From Pseudomonadota bacterium (GTDB taxonomy: Bacteria; Pseudomonadota; Gammaproteobacteria; Burkholderiales; Burkholderiaceae_D), in the NCBI GenBank assembly GCA_023449275.1, contig JAEXJM010000038.1:1-59680 (forward strand): a stretch of DNA of 59,680 nucleotides. Reading direction: 5' to 3'. Under the pieces are notes generated by a model. It ran no database searches. It was not told the DNA's origin and saw only the letters and a program-made list of their open reading frames with translations. A program made the position numbers and the translations under genes. Positions 46,901-54,508 of this stretch are shown here, in pieces. How positions within the stretch are numbered: the stretch's first letter is position 1; every line of letters starts with the position of its first letter.

Positions 46901-47622
46901 TCGAAAACACCGATTTTACCGATCCGCAAAGTCGGGAAAGTGCCATTGAGACGGCGCTGTCACGGTTTCCGCAACAGCCTGAAGCGGTCATGGGGGAAAA
47001 CGGGGAAAGCCGCTTGCCTGACCTGAAAGCCATGGCGCTGAAAATGATGGCGGACGTGCTTGCCACGCCCCTGCCGGATGGCATTGTGCTCAAAAACATC
47101 GGAAACGACAAACGCCTGACGGAATTGCCCTTCTGCCTTTCGGAGGCCTTTGTTTCCGCCAATCGCCTGAACGCCCTTTTCCGGCGCTTCGGCTATCCGG
47201 TTCCACAACTGTCCTTCGACGACATGAATGCGTTTTTGAATGGCTTCATCGATCTCGTGTTCGAATATGAGGGACGGTTTTACATTCTGGACTGGAAATC
47301 GAATGCGCTCGGCCATCGCCGGGAAGATTATGGCCCCGCCCCCGTCAGCTCGACGATGGCGGAACACGGCTATCACTGGCAATACCTGCTTTATACGGTC
47401 GCCCTGCACCGTTTCCTCTCGCTGCGCCTGCCTGATTACGACTATGACCGGCATGTCGGCGGCGCACTTTACCTGTTCATCCGGGGGGTCAGGCCCGACT
47501 GGAAAAACGATGACGGAACTCCGGCAGGCGTATTCTTCGACAGGCCGCAAAGAGCGGTGATCGAGGCGATCGATGCCCTGCTCCAGCCGGAAACGGTGGA
47601 AAATGCGGAGGACATGCCATGA
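43903..47622 (+). CDS. recB: Exodeoxyribonuclease V beta subunit (RecB helicase-nuclease)
   Basis: 1239 residues. Walker A is EASAGTGKT (21-29), the UvrD-type motif II region reads LIDEFQDTDPLQYAIF, and further helicase motifs follow (MVGDPKQAIYSFRNAD; QIMTVHRSKGLEFAFVFCP). The C-terminal nuclease has LNGFIDLVFEYEGRFYILDWKSNALG (about 1113-1140) with the D-(x)n-DxK pattern. It unwinds and cuts double-stranded ends for homologous recombination. Second gene of the recC-recB-recD operon; overlaps the neighbours by four bases each. Confidence 0.97.
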   Translation: MNSRKEFDVFACPLQGRVLVEASAGTGKTWNIGGLYLRLLLEKQLEVKQILVVTFTRAATGELRDRIRNRIEKALSYLNGVDTLADDAFLLELIERQLEAGVTETELQNRLQLAFESFDSAAIFTIHSFCQRALATTAFSSGQAFSVRAETDDSDMVLEAVQDFWRRHIAGGHLSPAFSAWLEKKRITPERLVLILRRHLRKPLAEVRWPEGIDSSGNPDGAGLYAAFEEAGVCWSTSREEVFSLLSASSADLHQQRYKASAIESAVNAFDRLFATGDPLAMIDSVGKTDLLTRSKLAASTKKDRQPPEHLFFGLAETLIVECQQTESFLSMAWRRLLKQFLEETGALLKAKKREKRVIAFDDMLADLYGALHNPELPWLAGVLRQQYPAALIDEFQDTDPLQYAIFSSIYGESDLPVFMVGDPKQAIYSFRNADLHTYFIASAGAGHHYTLPENHRSTASLVEACNALFSMNPRAFMQPGLDFLPVRSASRERPVPDDRSGMQPAGSLILWRLPDEDGQWIERTEAKERSVEATADEIVRLLNASAQGMLAIGGKPVCAGDMAVLVRSHREASMVGEALSRRGIGSVSLSHESVFASREARELERVLAAVLSGNDALVKAALSTEMLGLDAAGIDVLSNDETLLSGWFDRFGQYRMSWISDGIGVALRWLMDREGVVPRLLALPDGERRMTNLMHLAELLNRESENDDAPDALLRFLAEKRAGDKTGEDEELRLETDRNLVQIMTVHRSKGLEFAFVFCPLLWDGYSRRQMNGEEGVEYHEDGRLVIDYRDMDEQTAQAARNDEAIELASERLRLIYVALTRAVYRCYLVAGCYCRSHEKLKTAESQRSLLNWLVAGEGSSPQQWLMPEGRKKEEDIAAGLESIERSWQSLARSCDGIVLENLPVSRGLTLEPVSDGSGMLSARSFGGSVASRWRMNSFSGLMRNAALLTEAGDHDEYVGDSPADDEATGSGKAFAVASDDILLFPKGTFAGSCLHAMFENTDFTDPQSRESAIETALSRFPQQPEAVMGENGESRLPDLKAMALKMMADVLATPLPDGIVLKNIGNDKRLTELPFCLSEAFVSANRLNALFRRFGYPVPQLSFDDMNAFLNGFIDLVFEYEGRFYILDWKSNALGHRREDYGPAPVSSTMAEHGYHWQYLLYTVALHRFLSLRLPDYDYDRHVGGALYLFIRGVRPDWKNDDGTPAGVFFDRPQRAVIEAIDALLQPETVENAEDMP

Positions 47623-49463
47623 CGAAACCGTTTTTTTCCGAACGGCCGGAACAGTCGCTTGCCCGGGCCTTTGCCGAACACATTCTGTCATGGGCGTATC
47701 AAACCGGCGATATCGATGCCCTGACAGCCGATATCCTGAAGGAAGCGGCATGGCGGGTCAGTATGGCCGTTTCCTCGGGGGACACCTGCCTGTTCCTCGA
47801 TGAGGTATCCGACAATCACCATGAATGGGAAACGGATGTGATCCGTGAAAAACTCCTCGGTTCCGGTATCGTCGGGACACCGGACTTGCCCGGCAATTCG
47901 CCACTCATTCTGGATGACGGCAACCGGCTTTACCTGCACCGGTATTTCGATTATGAGAAATCCCTTGCGGAGAACCTGCTGAAACGGTGCCATCCCCAGA
48001 GCATCGACACGACAACACTGCGTCCCCTGCTCGATTCGCTTTTTCCCCCCAGCAAGGGCGACAATGCACCAGATTGGCAGAAGATGGCAGCCGCGTTCGC
48101 TCTCCGTCAATCCCTGCTGGTCATCAGCGGCGGCCCTGGAACCGGTAAAACGACGACAGTCGCCAGCCTTCTGGCATGCATTCTGGAAACCGATCCCGAC
48201 AACCGGATCATTCTGGCGGCGCCTACCGGAAAGGCCGCCAAACGCATGCTGGACTCGATTTCGGAGCGCACCGGCCTGTTTCCCCTTCACATGCAACCGT
48301 CGATTCCGAAGGAAGCCTTCACGATTCACCGGCTCCTCGGGATTACGGGCGATCTGGCTCATGCCCGTTATCATGCCGGCAATCCCCTGCCAGCCGATAC
48401 CCTGATTGTCGATGAAGCGTCAATGCTGGATCTGGCGATGGCGTCGAGACTGTTTTCCGCACTGCCGGACAAATCCAGGGTGATCCTGCTCGGGGACAAG
48501 GACCAGCTCTCCGCGGTTGAAGCCGGTTCGGTCTTTTCGGAACTTTCGTCCCGGTTTTCTTTATCGGATACCTGCCGCGACGATCTGGAAGCGCTGACGG
48601 GATACAGGGTCGACACCGGCGAACTGTCCGGTACGGATATCAGGCAAAACAAAGCCCCGCTGGAGGACAGTGTCGTCTGGCTGATGAAAAACTACCGGTT
48701 TTCCGAAACATCCGGAATCGGCAGGCTGGCGGCAGACATCCGGAACAGGCAAATCGACAGGGCCATCGGTTTTCTCCAGTCCGGCAACGATCCCCTTGTT
48801 CAATGGCTGGATATGGACAATACGGCCGTGGCATCGAGGTTCGGGGAAACCCTGCTGGGCCAGTTCGAAGATTATTTCCGGGTCGTCAGTACCGACCCGT
48901 TCAATGTCAGGAAGGTTTTCGACATTTTCGGCCGTTCACGGATTCTGTGTGCCATGCGCGAAGGGCCTTATGGCGTCAGCGGGGTCAACCGCCTGCTGTC
49001 GAATGCCATGTCGAAAACGCCAACCGGCAAGACCGGCCGCACCGGCTGGTTCACCGGACAGCCCATTATGGTCAGGCGCAATGATTATGTCCTGAAACTG
49101 TTCAATGGCGATGTCGGTATCGTACTGCCCGACGCATCAGGCAAGCTGTCGGCCTTTTTCCCGAATGAGGATGGCACATTCAGGGCAGTTCCCCCTTCAC
49201 GGATCGGCCCGCATGAAACCTCATTCGCCATGACAGTCCATCAGTCGCAGGGTTCCGAATTCGATTCCGTGCTGCTCGTACTGCCCCCGGAGCCTTCCCG
49301 CGTGCTGTCCAGGGAACTGATTTATACCGGAATCACCCGTGCCCGAAGTAAAATAACAGTGGCGTCCCGAATGCCCATACTTTTCGAGGGCATGAAACAC
49401 GATTCCGAAAGACGTTCCGGCCTGGCAGACAGGATACTGGAAATCCGGTTCCGCAGTAAATGA
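47619..49463 (+). CDS. recD: Exodeoxyribonuclease V alpha subunit (RecD helicase)
   Basis: 614 residues. Walker A GGPGTGKTTT (171-180), motif II IVDEASMLDLAMASRL, GDKDQLSAVEAGSVF and the C-terminal TVHQSQGSEFDSVLLVLP with YTGITRARSKITVAS are the RecD signatures. It translocates along the 5'-ended strand in the RecBCD complex. Its start overlaps the recB stop (ATGA). The length fits E. coli RecD. The operon ends in a hairpin at 49471-49500. Confidence 0.97.
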   Translation: MTKPFFSERPEQSLARAFAEHILSWAYQTGDIDALTADILKEAAWRVSMAVSSGDTCLFLDEVSDNHHEWETDVIREKLLGSGIVGTPDLPGNSPLILDDGNRLYLHRYFDYEKSLAENLLKRCHPQSIDTTTLRPLLDSLFPPSKGDNAPDWQKMAAAFALRQSLLVISGGPGTGKTTTVASLLACILETDPDNRIILAAPTGKAAKRMLDSISERTGLFPLHMQPSIPKEAFTIHRLLGITGDLAHARYHAGNPLPADTLIVDEASMLDLAMASRLFSALPDKSRVILLGDKDQLSAVEAGSVFSELSSRFSLSDTCRDDLEALTGYRVDTGELSGTDIRQNKAPLEDSVVWLMKNYRFSETSGIGRLAADIRNRQIDRAIGFLQSGNDPLVQWLDMDNTAVASRFGETLLGQFEDYFRVVSTDPFNVRKVFDIFGRSRILCAMREGPYGVSGVNRLLSNAMSKTPTGKTGRTGWFTGQPIMVRRNDYVLKLFNGDVGIVLPDASGKLSAFFPNEDGTFRAVPPSRIGPHETSFAMTVHQSQGSEFDSVLLVLPPEPSRVLSRELIYTGITRARSKITVASRMPILFEGMKHDSERRSGLADRILEIRFRSK

Positions 49464-49470
49464 GACACTG

Positions 49471-49500
49471 AAATGCCATGCATCGGGGAACATGGCATTT
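49471..49500. terminator. Hairpin after recD
   Basis: Perfect arms AAATGCCATG (49471-49480) and CATGGCATTT (49491-49500) with a ten-base loop. The A/T ends give only a short U-run (ATTT). It lies 8 bases after the stop and probably ends the recCBD unit. Confidence 0.6.
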
Positions 49501-49612
49501 CCCGCCGGAACCGGTGTTACACTTATTGTCATGGATGAGTCCGTTTTGGGAATACAATACGCCGGAATTGTTTTGAACGCATATCCTGCATGATCATTTG
49601 ACCGCTTTTCAT

Positions 49613-50005
49613 ATGGATAAAATTGCTAAAAGAATCGAAGAATGCCGACGCCATCTGAATTTCAGTCAATCCGAACTGGCACGAAAAGTCGGTGTCACTC
49701 CACAGGCCGTGCAAAAGTGGGAAAAAGCCAGGACTGTGCCACGGGGTTATACCCTGCAAAAACTGGCTGATGTGCTTGGCGTCTCGCCAGCTTATATCCA
49801 GTTCGGGATTGCCGATACGGCAGGCAGCCATTTCTCCGTCGGAGATGAAAGAACCGATTATGTTGTAACCCGGCGTTTCAGCCCGGACACATGGCCCTTT
49901 TCCATTTCAGAAGAACAGTTCAGCCAGTTCAGTGAGGAACAACTGTCTCTTATCAACCGTTACATCGAAATTCTCTGGCAATCGATCGAACGCAAGGAAG
50001 GCTGA
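49613..50005 (+). CDS. XRE-family (Cro/cI-type) transcriptional regulator
   Basis: 130 residues. The HTH occupies about 5-62: IAKRIEECRRHLNFSQSELARKVGVTPQAVQKWEKARTVPRGYTLQKLADVLGVSP. The C-terminal part (65-130) is short and helical (FSISEEQFSQFSEEQLSLINRYIEILW), a type seen in phage-like repressors without a protease domain. The ATG at 49613 is chosen from the HTH position. It is followed by a 650-base gap containing a perfect 21-base palindrome (50510-50530) that may be its operator. Confidence 0.88.
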   Translation: MDKIAKRIEECRRHLNFSQSELARKVGVTPQAVQKWEKARTVPRGYTLQKLADVLGVSPAYIQFGIADTAGSHFSVGDERTDYVVTRRFSPDTWPFSISEEQFSQFSEEQLSLINRYIEILWQSIERKEG

Positions 50006-50659
50006 TTTCCTTCCTTGCCGCTGATTTCTCCTCTTTCCGCATGCAATTTGAATATCGGGAAAAGAAACACTTGAGATACTTCAAACACTTTGATGCCTTA
50101 AAACAACATTTCATATTGCCGGAAAAACCTTTTCCCCAAAAGAAAGCAACCCCCTTCCCACCTGGCCAAACGTATTTTCGTTTTATGACATAACGAAAGT
50201 TGGGGAACTTTGCCACCGATAAATCAGAAATTAAATAGACTTATTGATTTTTAGCAATTTTGTCCGCAGTGTATTTTCTATAATTCCGATTCTTATGAAT
50301 AAGTGTTATCAATCAGAAGCATTCTGTATTTAGGCTCGTGGAAAATGTAAAATTTCAGTCAAGTTCAGGTTATTCAGAATATCTCCGAACCGTTCTTTTC
50401 AAGTAATTCCGATCTGTTTTTCGTCCGGAATGATTTTGCCGGGGTGAGCGAATTGTGTTCCCTGTAAAAAATGGTATCCGTCAACAAATTTGGCCATTTC
50501 TTACTGCTCATTACAACCAAAGGTTGTAATATGACCTCCAGTGCAGTAACATTCTGGTGCAGCACTTGTAACTTCAAGTTTGATATGGAATTTGTTTTGC
50601 TGATTTTTATCTAATGGAATCAGTTTTTGAAACGAATCATTTTTACGCCAGGATCTAGA
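50006..50659. other. Regulatory-looking gap between the XRE gene and the small gene pair
   Basis: No gene is supported. It is AT-rich at 50220-50300, contains TATAAT at 50279-50284 (no matching -35 at the right distance) and the palindrome at 50510-50530, listed separately. Confidence 0.5.
50510..50530. promoter_or_regulatory. Perfect palindrome, candidate operator of the XRE regulator
   Basis: ATTACAACC (50510-50518), three bases AAA, then GGTTGTAAT (50522-50530). All nine bases of each arm match. It sits 130 bases upstream of the first small gene. The same TTGTAAC-type half sites recur near 50565, and a similar site could be expected near the XRE promoter. It may be a repressor-binding site or chance. 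Confidence 0.5.
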
Positions 50660-50941
50660 ATGGACGAACAGAAAATGAAGGAAATGCTCACCACCATCCA
50701 TTTTGAAATCATCCGTAATTCCATCCTGACAAGTCGGGAAATCGCGGATGGTGTCGGTGACTTCATTCAGAGATATACGACCGGAAGCGAATTCGCGGAA
50801 GTTTCCGTTGCCTTGATGAATGGGGACAAGGAAGAAGTTTTTGCATTGATGAAAAAGATTTTGAATGAAGCCATCTGGTACATGGCAGAAGAACAAACCG
50901 AAGAAGAAAACCAGGAACCTAAAAAGGATTACGATGACTGA
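50660..50941 (+). CDS. Small acidic helical protein, unknown
   Basis: 93 residues, no family recognised. The sequence is acidic and mostly helical (MDEQKMKEMLTTIHFEII, REIADGVGDFIQRY, VFALMKKILNEAIWYMAEEQ) with a very acidic C-terminus (EEQTEEENQEPKKDYDD). No signal peptide or transmembrane segment. The ATG at 50660 has AGGA six bases upstream. Its last eight bases overlap the next gene. Possibly an accessory gene of a small system controlled by the XRE regulator. Probably real because of RBS, coupling and terminator. Confidence 0.65.
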   Translation: MDEQKMKEMLTTIHFEIIRNSILTSREIADGVGDFIQRYTTGSEFAEVSVALMNGDKEEVFALMKKILNEAIWYMAEEQTEEENQEPKKDYDD

Positions 50942-51158
50942 ATATTCACACATGATCCAGGAAGGGCTTGAAGTCAGTATCAATGCCCTCGTCCAGTCGA
51001 TCAACGGCCTGATGAATCAGGAACAGAACTACAGGGAAAACGGTTTGCCGGACATGGCCGACCACGTTCGCCAGACAATCGAACGGCTCTACATCCTGCG
51101 AAACGAGCTCATTCTGATTTTTAATGAACAGAAAAAAGAGCGTACTGACTATGTCTGA
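50934..51158 (+). CDS. Small helical protein, unknown, overlapping its neighbour
   Basis: 74 residues. It reads as two or three amphipathic helices (MIQEGLEVSINALVQSINGLMNQEQNY and DMADHVRQTIERLYILRNELILIFNEQKK). No family recognised. ATG at 50934 overlaps the upstream stop (TGA at 50939-50941) by eight bases, so the two are translated together. An intrinsic terminator follows at 51257-51284. The two proteins could form a small complex; this is an inference from coupling only. Confidence 0.62.
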   Translation: MTEYSHMIQEGLEVSINALVQSINGLMNQEQNYRENGLPDMADHVRQTIERLYILRNELILIFNEQKKERTDYV

Positions 51159-51584
51159 AGTCCTCTTCCGTGAATGTGTATAACACGAGACCTGCACCTT
51201 GCCATTTTCCCCTTTCCCCCTTTTCCCGCCATTTCAACCCTGTCCATCCTCCCCCGAAAAGCCTGCCTCTTCCAGCAGGCTTTTCTGATGGCTCCATTCC
51301 CGCATCTTCCCGTTTTTCCACTTTCGCTGTGGACAAGTCTGTGCAAAATCCCTGTATGACTCTGTCAAGCATATGATATTGAATCCGGTTCAGGAATATG
51401 CCTGTTTTTCAGGCAGCCATTTCCGGGCAGATTCACCAAACCCGTCAGTCCGGTTTTTCAGGAAACTTTTCAGGCTCATCCGTATGTTTTCTCTGAGCAA
51501 TCGCAATATCCGTTTTTTCTTTCCGTTGACAATCATTCTGTATGAATTCACCCCCTGACCCGTTTTTCCTGATTGGCAAAGCTT
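51159..51584. other. Intergenic stretch with a terminator
   Basis: It holds the terminator at 51257-51284 and the short upstream region of the next gene. No gene is supported. Confidence 0.5.
51257..51284. terminator. Terminator of the small gene pair
   Basis: AAAAGCCTGC (51257-51266) pairs with GCAGGCTTTT (51275-51284) over an eight-base loop. A- and T-tails make it usable in both directions. It separates the small gene pair from the following membrane protein gene. Confidence 0.88.
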
Positions 51585-52619
51585 ATGGACGTACTGGAAA
51601 ATATCATCGTCGCGTCGCTGGCTATCGTGATGACCTCACTGATCGCCGTGCTGTATCACATCCGCCAGCTCTATGCGACGGCGCCTGTCATGTTCCAGAA
51701 GAAAGCGGAAGGCGGTTATGATTCCGTTTTCCAGATCGTGGTAATCAACCGGGGCAATCAGGTTGAAGAGAATATCGAGCTGGAACTCATCCCTTCCCTT
51801 GAATTCGGGATTGTCTCGTCCAGTGTTCCCGGTGTGACGCAGGATGGCTCGACGATTCGCATCGAGCGTATTCACCGCAAGAACGAAGTGATTGTCCTGA
51901 TATCGACCGGCGACAGCCATTTCAACTCTTCCGGAATCCTCTCCGTGTCTTCCGATAACGTCAACGGACGGGTTTGCAAAACCCCGAAAGACATCCCGTT
52001 CAATTACGGCATGACCTCACTTGCCATCCTGCTGCTGTTGAGTGCGTTTCCTGTCGGGTATTACCTTTATCAGGTCATGGGGTATGTCGAGGACAAGGTG
52101 GACGAGGAAAAACTGGCGCCGGTCACGAAGGAAGGCTGGAGCAACCTGAATGAATATCAGGAATCGGCACTGCGCAAAAGTTACAGCGACCAGGAATTTC
52201 CCGTCAGGCTGGCCGCCATCAAAAAGAAACAGGATTATGACAGCGCCTCCATTCCTCCCGCACTTCAGGGTGAATGGGACAACATCGATGACGGAAACGA
52301 TTCTCTCCTGCATTATGAAATCAACAACAAGACGGCAAACAATCTGGGCGTGATGGCTTACCGAAGGAACGGGAACCGGACACTTCCCTACTTTGCCGAA
52401 GTGGGCCCCTTGAGCAAGGGCGTGATCGTCATTCCGGTTTCGGGAAACCGGGATTCAAAAGACATTCAGGTCGAATTTCTTTTCAGGATGAACGACGAAT
52501 GGCTTGAACGCATCGTTCATTCCATCCATGCCGGACAGAAGAAAGAAGGCGACAAAAGCCATGCCCCTGTAAAAGAAGCGGGACATTCCGGCCAAAAACG
52601 GGATCAGGCAGGGAAATGA
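51585..52619 (+). CDS. Two-TM membrane protein, unknown
   Basis: 344 residues. TM1 covers about 5-26 (IIVASLAIVMTSLIAVLYHI) and TM2 about 144-163 (ILLLLSAFPVGYYLYQVMGY). Between them a beta-rich domain (about 35-140) reads SVFQIVVINRGNQVEENIELELIPSLE and QDGSTIRIERIHRKNEVIVLIS, which looks like an immunoglobulin-like or adhesin-like fold. After TM2 a charged region (DKVDEEKLAPVTKEG) leads to a C-terminal domain of 150 residues. I do not recognise the family. ATG at 51585 was preferred over a TTG 12 bases upstream. It has its own promoter region. Confidence 0.75.
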   Translation: MDVLENIIVASLAIVMTSLIAVLYHIRQLYATAPVMFQKKAEGGYDSVFQIVVINRGNQVEENIELELIPSLEFGIVSSSVPGVTQDGSTIRIERIHRKNEVIVLISTGDSHFNSSGILSVSSDNVNGRVCKTPKDIPFNYGMTSLAILLLLSAFPVGYYLYQVMGYVEDKVDEEKLAPVTKEGWSNLNEYQESALRKSYSDQEFPVRLAAIKKKQDYDSASIPPALQGEWDNIDDGNDSLLHYEINNKTANNLGVMAYRRNGNRTLPYFAEVGPLSKGVIVIPVSGNRDSKDIQVEFLFRMNDEWLERIVHSIHAGQKKEGDKSHAPVKEAGHSGQKRDQAGK

Positions 52620-52629
52620 GGAATTTGCC

Positions 52630-53178
52630 CTATTTCGGGCTGTCTGCATGGCTTTCATGCCTTCCTGCCACTTTCATGACGATGGTATCGAGCATGCGTG
52701 TCATTTTTTCGACGGTTTTGTCGTTCTGACCCAATCCGTAGCGCGTGGCGATCCAGTCCGGATCGTTCCATGAAAGCATGGTACCGTCCGGGCTTTCCCA
52801 CACAAGGATTTTCAGCGGCAAATCCAGTGCCGTTTCGGGATTTCGCTGCATCAGGAGCGTTCCGACAGCCGGATTGCCGAATGAGACGACGCGCGCCTCT
52901 TTCATGTCCAGCCCGACGGATCCGGCATTGGCTTTATGGTCGATCTTCGAAAAGACCGGCGCTTTCATGGCCTCCAGTACCGACAGCAGCCGGTTCCAGA
53001 CCGAATCGACATCACCGGCTACCTGCCTGTGCCGCAGTCCGTTTTCCATCAGTGTCTTATCTGTTTTCATTCGATTCTCCATTATCGATTCACCAGACCG
53101 TGCATCAACCGCCTGCACACACAAAATGAACGCCATAAAACAGGCCCTGGCAATGGCTTTGGAAACGTCCGGTTTCAT
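52630..53178 (-). CDS. DUF302-domain protein, exported
   Basis: 182 residues. A short hydrophobic stretch near the N-terminus (ACFMAFILCVQAVDA) suggests export. The DUF302 core has FSKIDHKANAGSVGLDMKEARVVSFGNPAVGTLLMQRNPETALDLPLKILVWESPDG and WIATRYGLG. DUF302 proteins are of unknown function. Convergent with the two-TM gene, whose stop is 10 bases away. A perfect 9-base hairpin lies 40 bases upstream of the start. The start is uncertain; an internal MENRMKTDKT would give a cytoplasmic form. Confidence 0.8.
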   Translation of the reverse strand: MKPDVSKAIARACFMAFILCVQAVDARSGESIMENRMKTDKTLMENGLRHRQVAGDVDSVWNRLLSVLEAMKAPVFSKIDHKANAGSVGLDMKEARVVSFGNPAVGTLLMQRNPETALDLPLKILVWESPDGTMLSWNDPDWIATRYGLGQNDKTVEKMTRMLDTIVMKVAGRHESHADSPK

Positions 53179-53217
53179 GCAGGCTTCATTCTTTCTCTCT
53201 TGTGATCCATTGAAACG

Positions 53218-53240
53218 ACCGGGATTTCAGGAATCCCGGT
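53218..53240. promoter_or_regulatory. Perfect hairpin upstream of the DUF302 gene
   Basis: ACCGGGATT (53218-53226) and AATCCCGGT (53232-53240), loop TCAGG. It lies 40 bases before the minus-strand start. It has no U-tract, so it is more likely a regulatory structure or an operator than a terminator. Low certainty. Confidence 0.4.
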
Positions 53241-53414
53241 ACAGATGTCCTTACCGGAATTAGAGCTTTTTCAGAAGGGAACGTCTGTGTCCTGCATCAA
53301 TAAACCTTTGTCCGGGATACCGACTGGTTCAAACAGGAAGCCGTTTTGTGACAGCCGCGTCTGACGATATAATACGCTTCCTTTCAATTGTTCCCTTGTT
53401 CGCCCATTTTGAAG

Positions 53415-53945
53415 ATGAAGCCATTGCACCGTTTTTTCCTTGTCGCGCTGATGCTGTTGTTTTCAGCACAGCTCAATGCCCAAACCGTTGTCGAAAGCGC
53501 CTTTTCCCCGGATGACCGCGCCGAGCAACTGATCCTGAAGGTGATCGACTCCTCACAGCAAAGCCTGCGTATTGCAGCCTATTCCTTTACTTCCCCGGTC
53601 ATCATGAAACGACTGCTCGCCGCCAAAAAACGCGGAGTGGATGTGAAGATCGTCGTCGATGAAAAAGGCAACCGTTCCAGAGCCAGCAAGGCCGCGATGA
53701 ACCTGATGGTGAATGCGGATATTCCCCTGAGAACCGTGTCCAGCTATAAAATCCATCACGACAAATACATGGTTGCCGATGGCAAAAATGTTGAAACGGG
53801 CAGTTTCAATTACAGCAAATCCGCCGCCAGATACAATAGTGAAAACGTCATCGTGGTCTGGAACAACCCGCAGATCGCCAGCCGGTATCTGAAACACTGG
53901 GAATCCCGCTGGAATCAGGGAACGGACTGGAAGTCGGAATACTGA
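53415..53945 (+). CDS. Exported PLD-type nuclease (single HKD motif)
   Basis: 176 residues. A signal peptide (MKPLHRFFLVALMLLFSAQLNA) is followed by a single phospholipase-D unit: HHDKYMVADG has H115, K117 and D122 (HxKxxxxD), with GSFNYS at 129-134. Small exported members of this family are the EDTA-resistant nucleases (Nuc/endonuclease type) that work as dimers. It probably degrades DNA outside the cytoplasm or in the periplasm. The start is taken at 53415; a TTG at 53388 would add nine residues. Confidence 0.87.
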   Translation: MKPLHRFFLVALMLLFSAQLNAQTVVESAFSPDDRAEQLILKVIDSSQQSLRIAAYSFTSPVIMKRLLAAKKRGVDVKIVVDEKGNRSRASKAAMNLMVNADIPLRTVSSYKIHHDKYMVADGKNVETGSFNYSKSAARYNSENVIVVWNNPQIASRYLKHWESRWNQGTDWKSEY

Positions 53946-53962
53946 TCTTTTGGTATCGCCAT

Positions 53963-53989
53963 AAAAAAAAGGCCGGCATGATGCCGGCC
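53963..53989 (-). terminator. Minus-oriented intrinsic terminator with no gene to serve
   Basis: GGCCGGCAT (53971-53979) and ATGCCGGCC (53981-53989) form the stem. The poly-A run at 53963-53970 on plus becomes a U-tract only on the minus strand. The nearest gene on minus starts far to the left, so it may close an unannotated minus transcript from the right. Confidence 0.7.
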
Positions 53990-54429
53990 CTTGTTCATGG
54001 GAATGGAACGGAAAACACGCCTGCCCGGAAACAGGGGCAGCGTTTTCAATGATGCAAGAAACGTGCCCGTTCCATATCCACAGACCGTTCCTTTCGCCAT
54101 TTTCCGGATGGCCTTCCGTGCCGTATCCACAGCAGGATGAATCTCCCCTCTTCGTATCCATCGCACGGTTCATGCAGCCGTATGGCAATGCCTGATGTGT
54201 TGCCCTCCCTGCCCGGAACAAACTCACCCTTTCCATCATCTGTTTCAGGAAATCGTGTACCGGAAACGGCCGTTGTCGGACAACCCGAACCCCGCACCGG
54301 CAAGGCGTTTCGGTTAACCATACCGGATCGACCGGACGGCTCTGGAAAACATGCGATCCCATGCTCGACAAGCCGTAACGCACCGATTAAACTGTACACC
54401 CTGCCTGCCACAAACCGGCAGCCGATATG

Positions 54430-54459
54430 CCGTTTCATGGAAACGCTTTCATGAAACGG
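54430..54459. promoter_or_regulatory. Inverted repeat upstream of the HD-domain gene
   Basis: CCGTTTCATG (54430-54439) and CATGAAACGG (54450-54459) match over all ten bases, spacer 10. It lies about 50 bases upstream of the 54509 start. A candidate operator; no regulator identified. Confidence 0.4.
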
Positions 54460-54508
54460 TATCCTTTCTGACGTTGAAATCGCCTTTTGCCATCGGAAAC
54501 CATACCTT

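Larger units (their letters stand above)
53946..54508. other. Intergenic stretch, several hairpins, possible small RNA
   Basis: No coding gene is supported. Contains a minus-oriented terminator (53963-53989), a CTGCCC/GGGCAG hairpin (54021-54040) with a U-rich tail on plus, and a perfect inverted repeat (54430-54459). A minus-strand small RNA ending at 53963 is possible. Confidence 0.4.
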
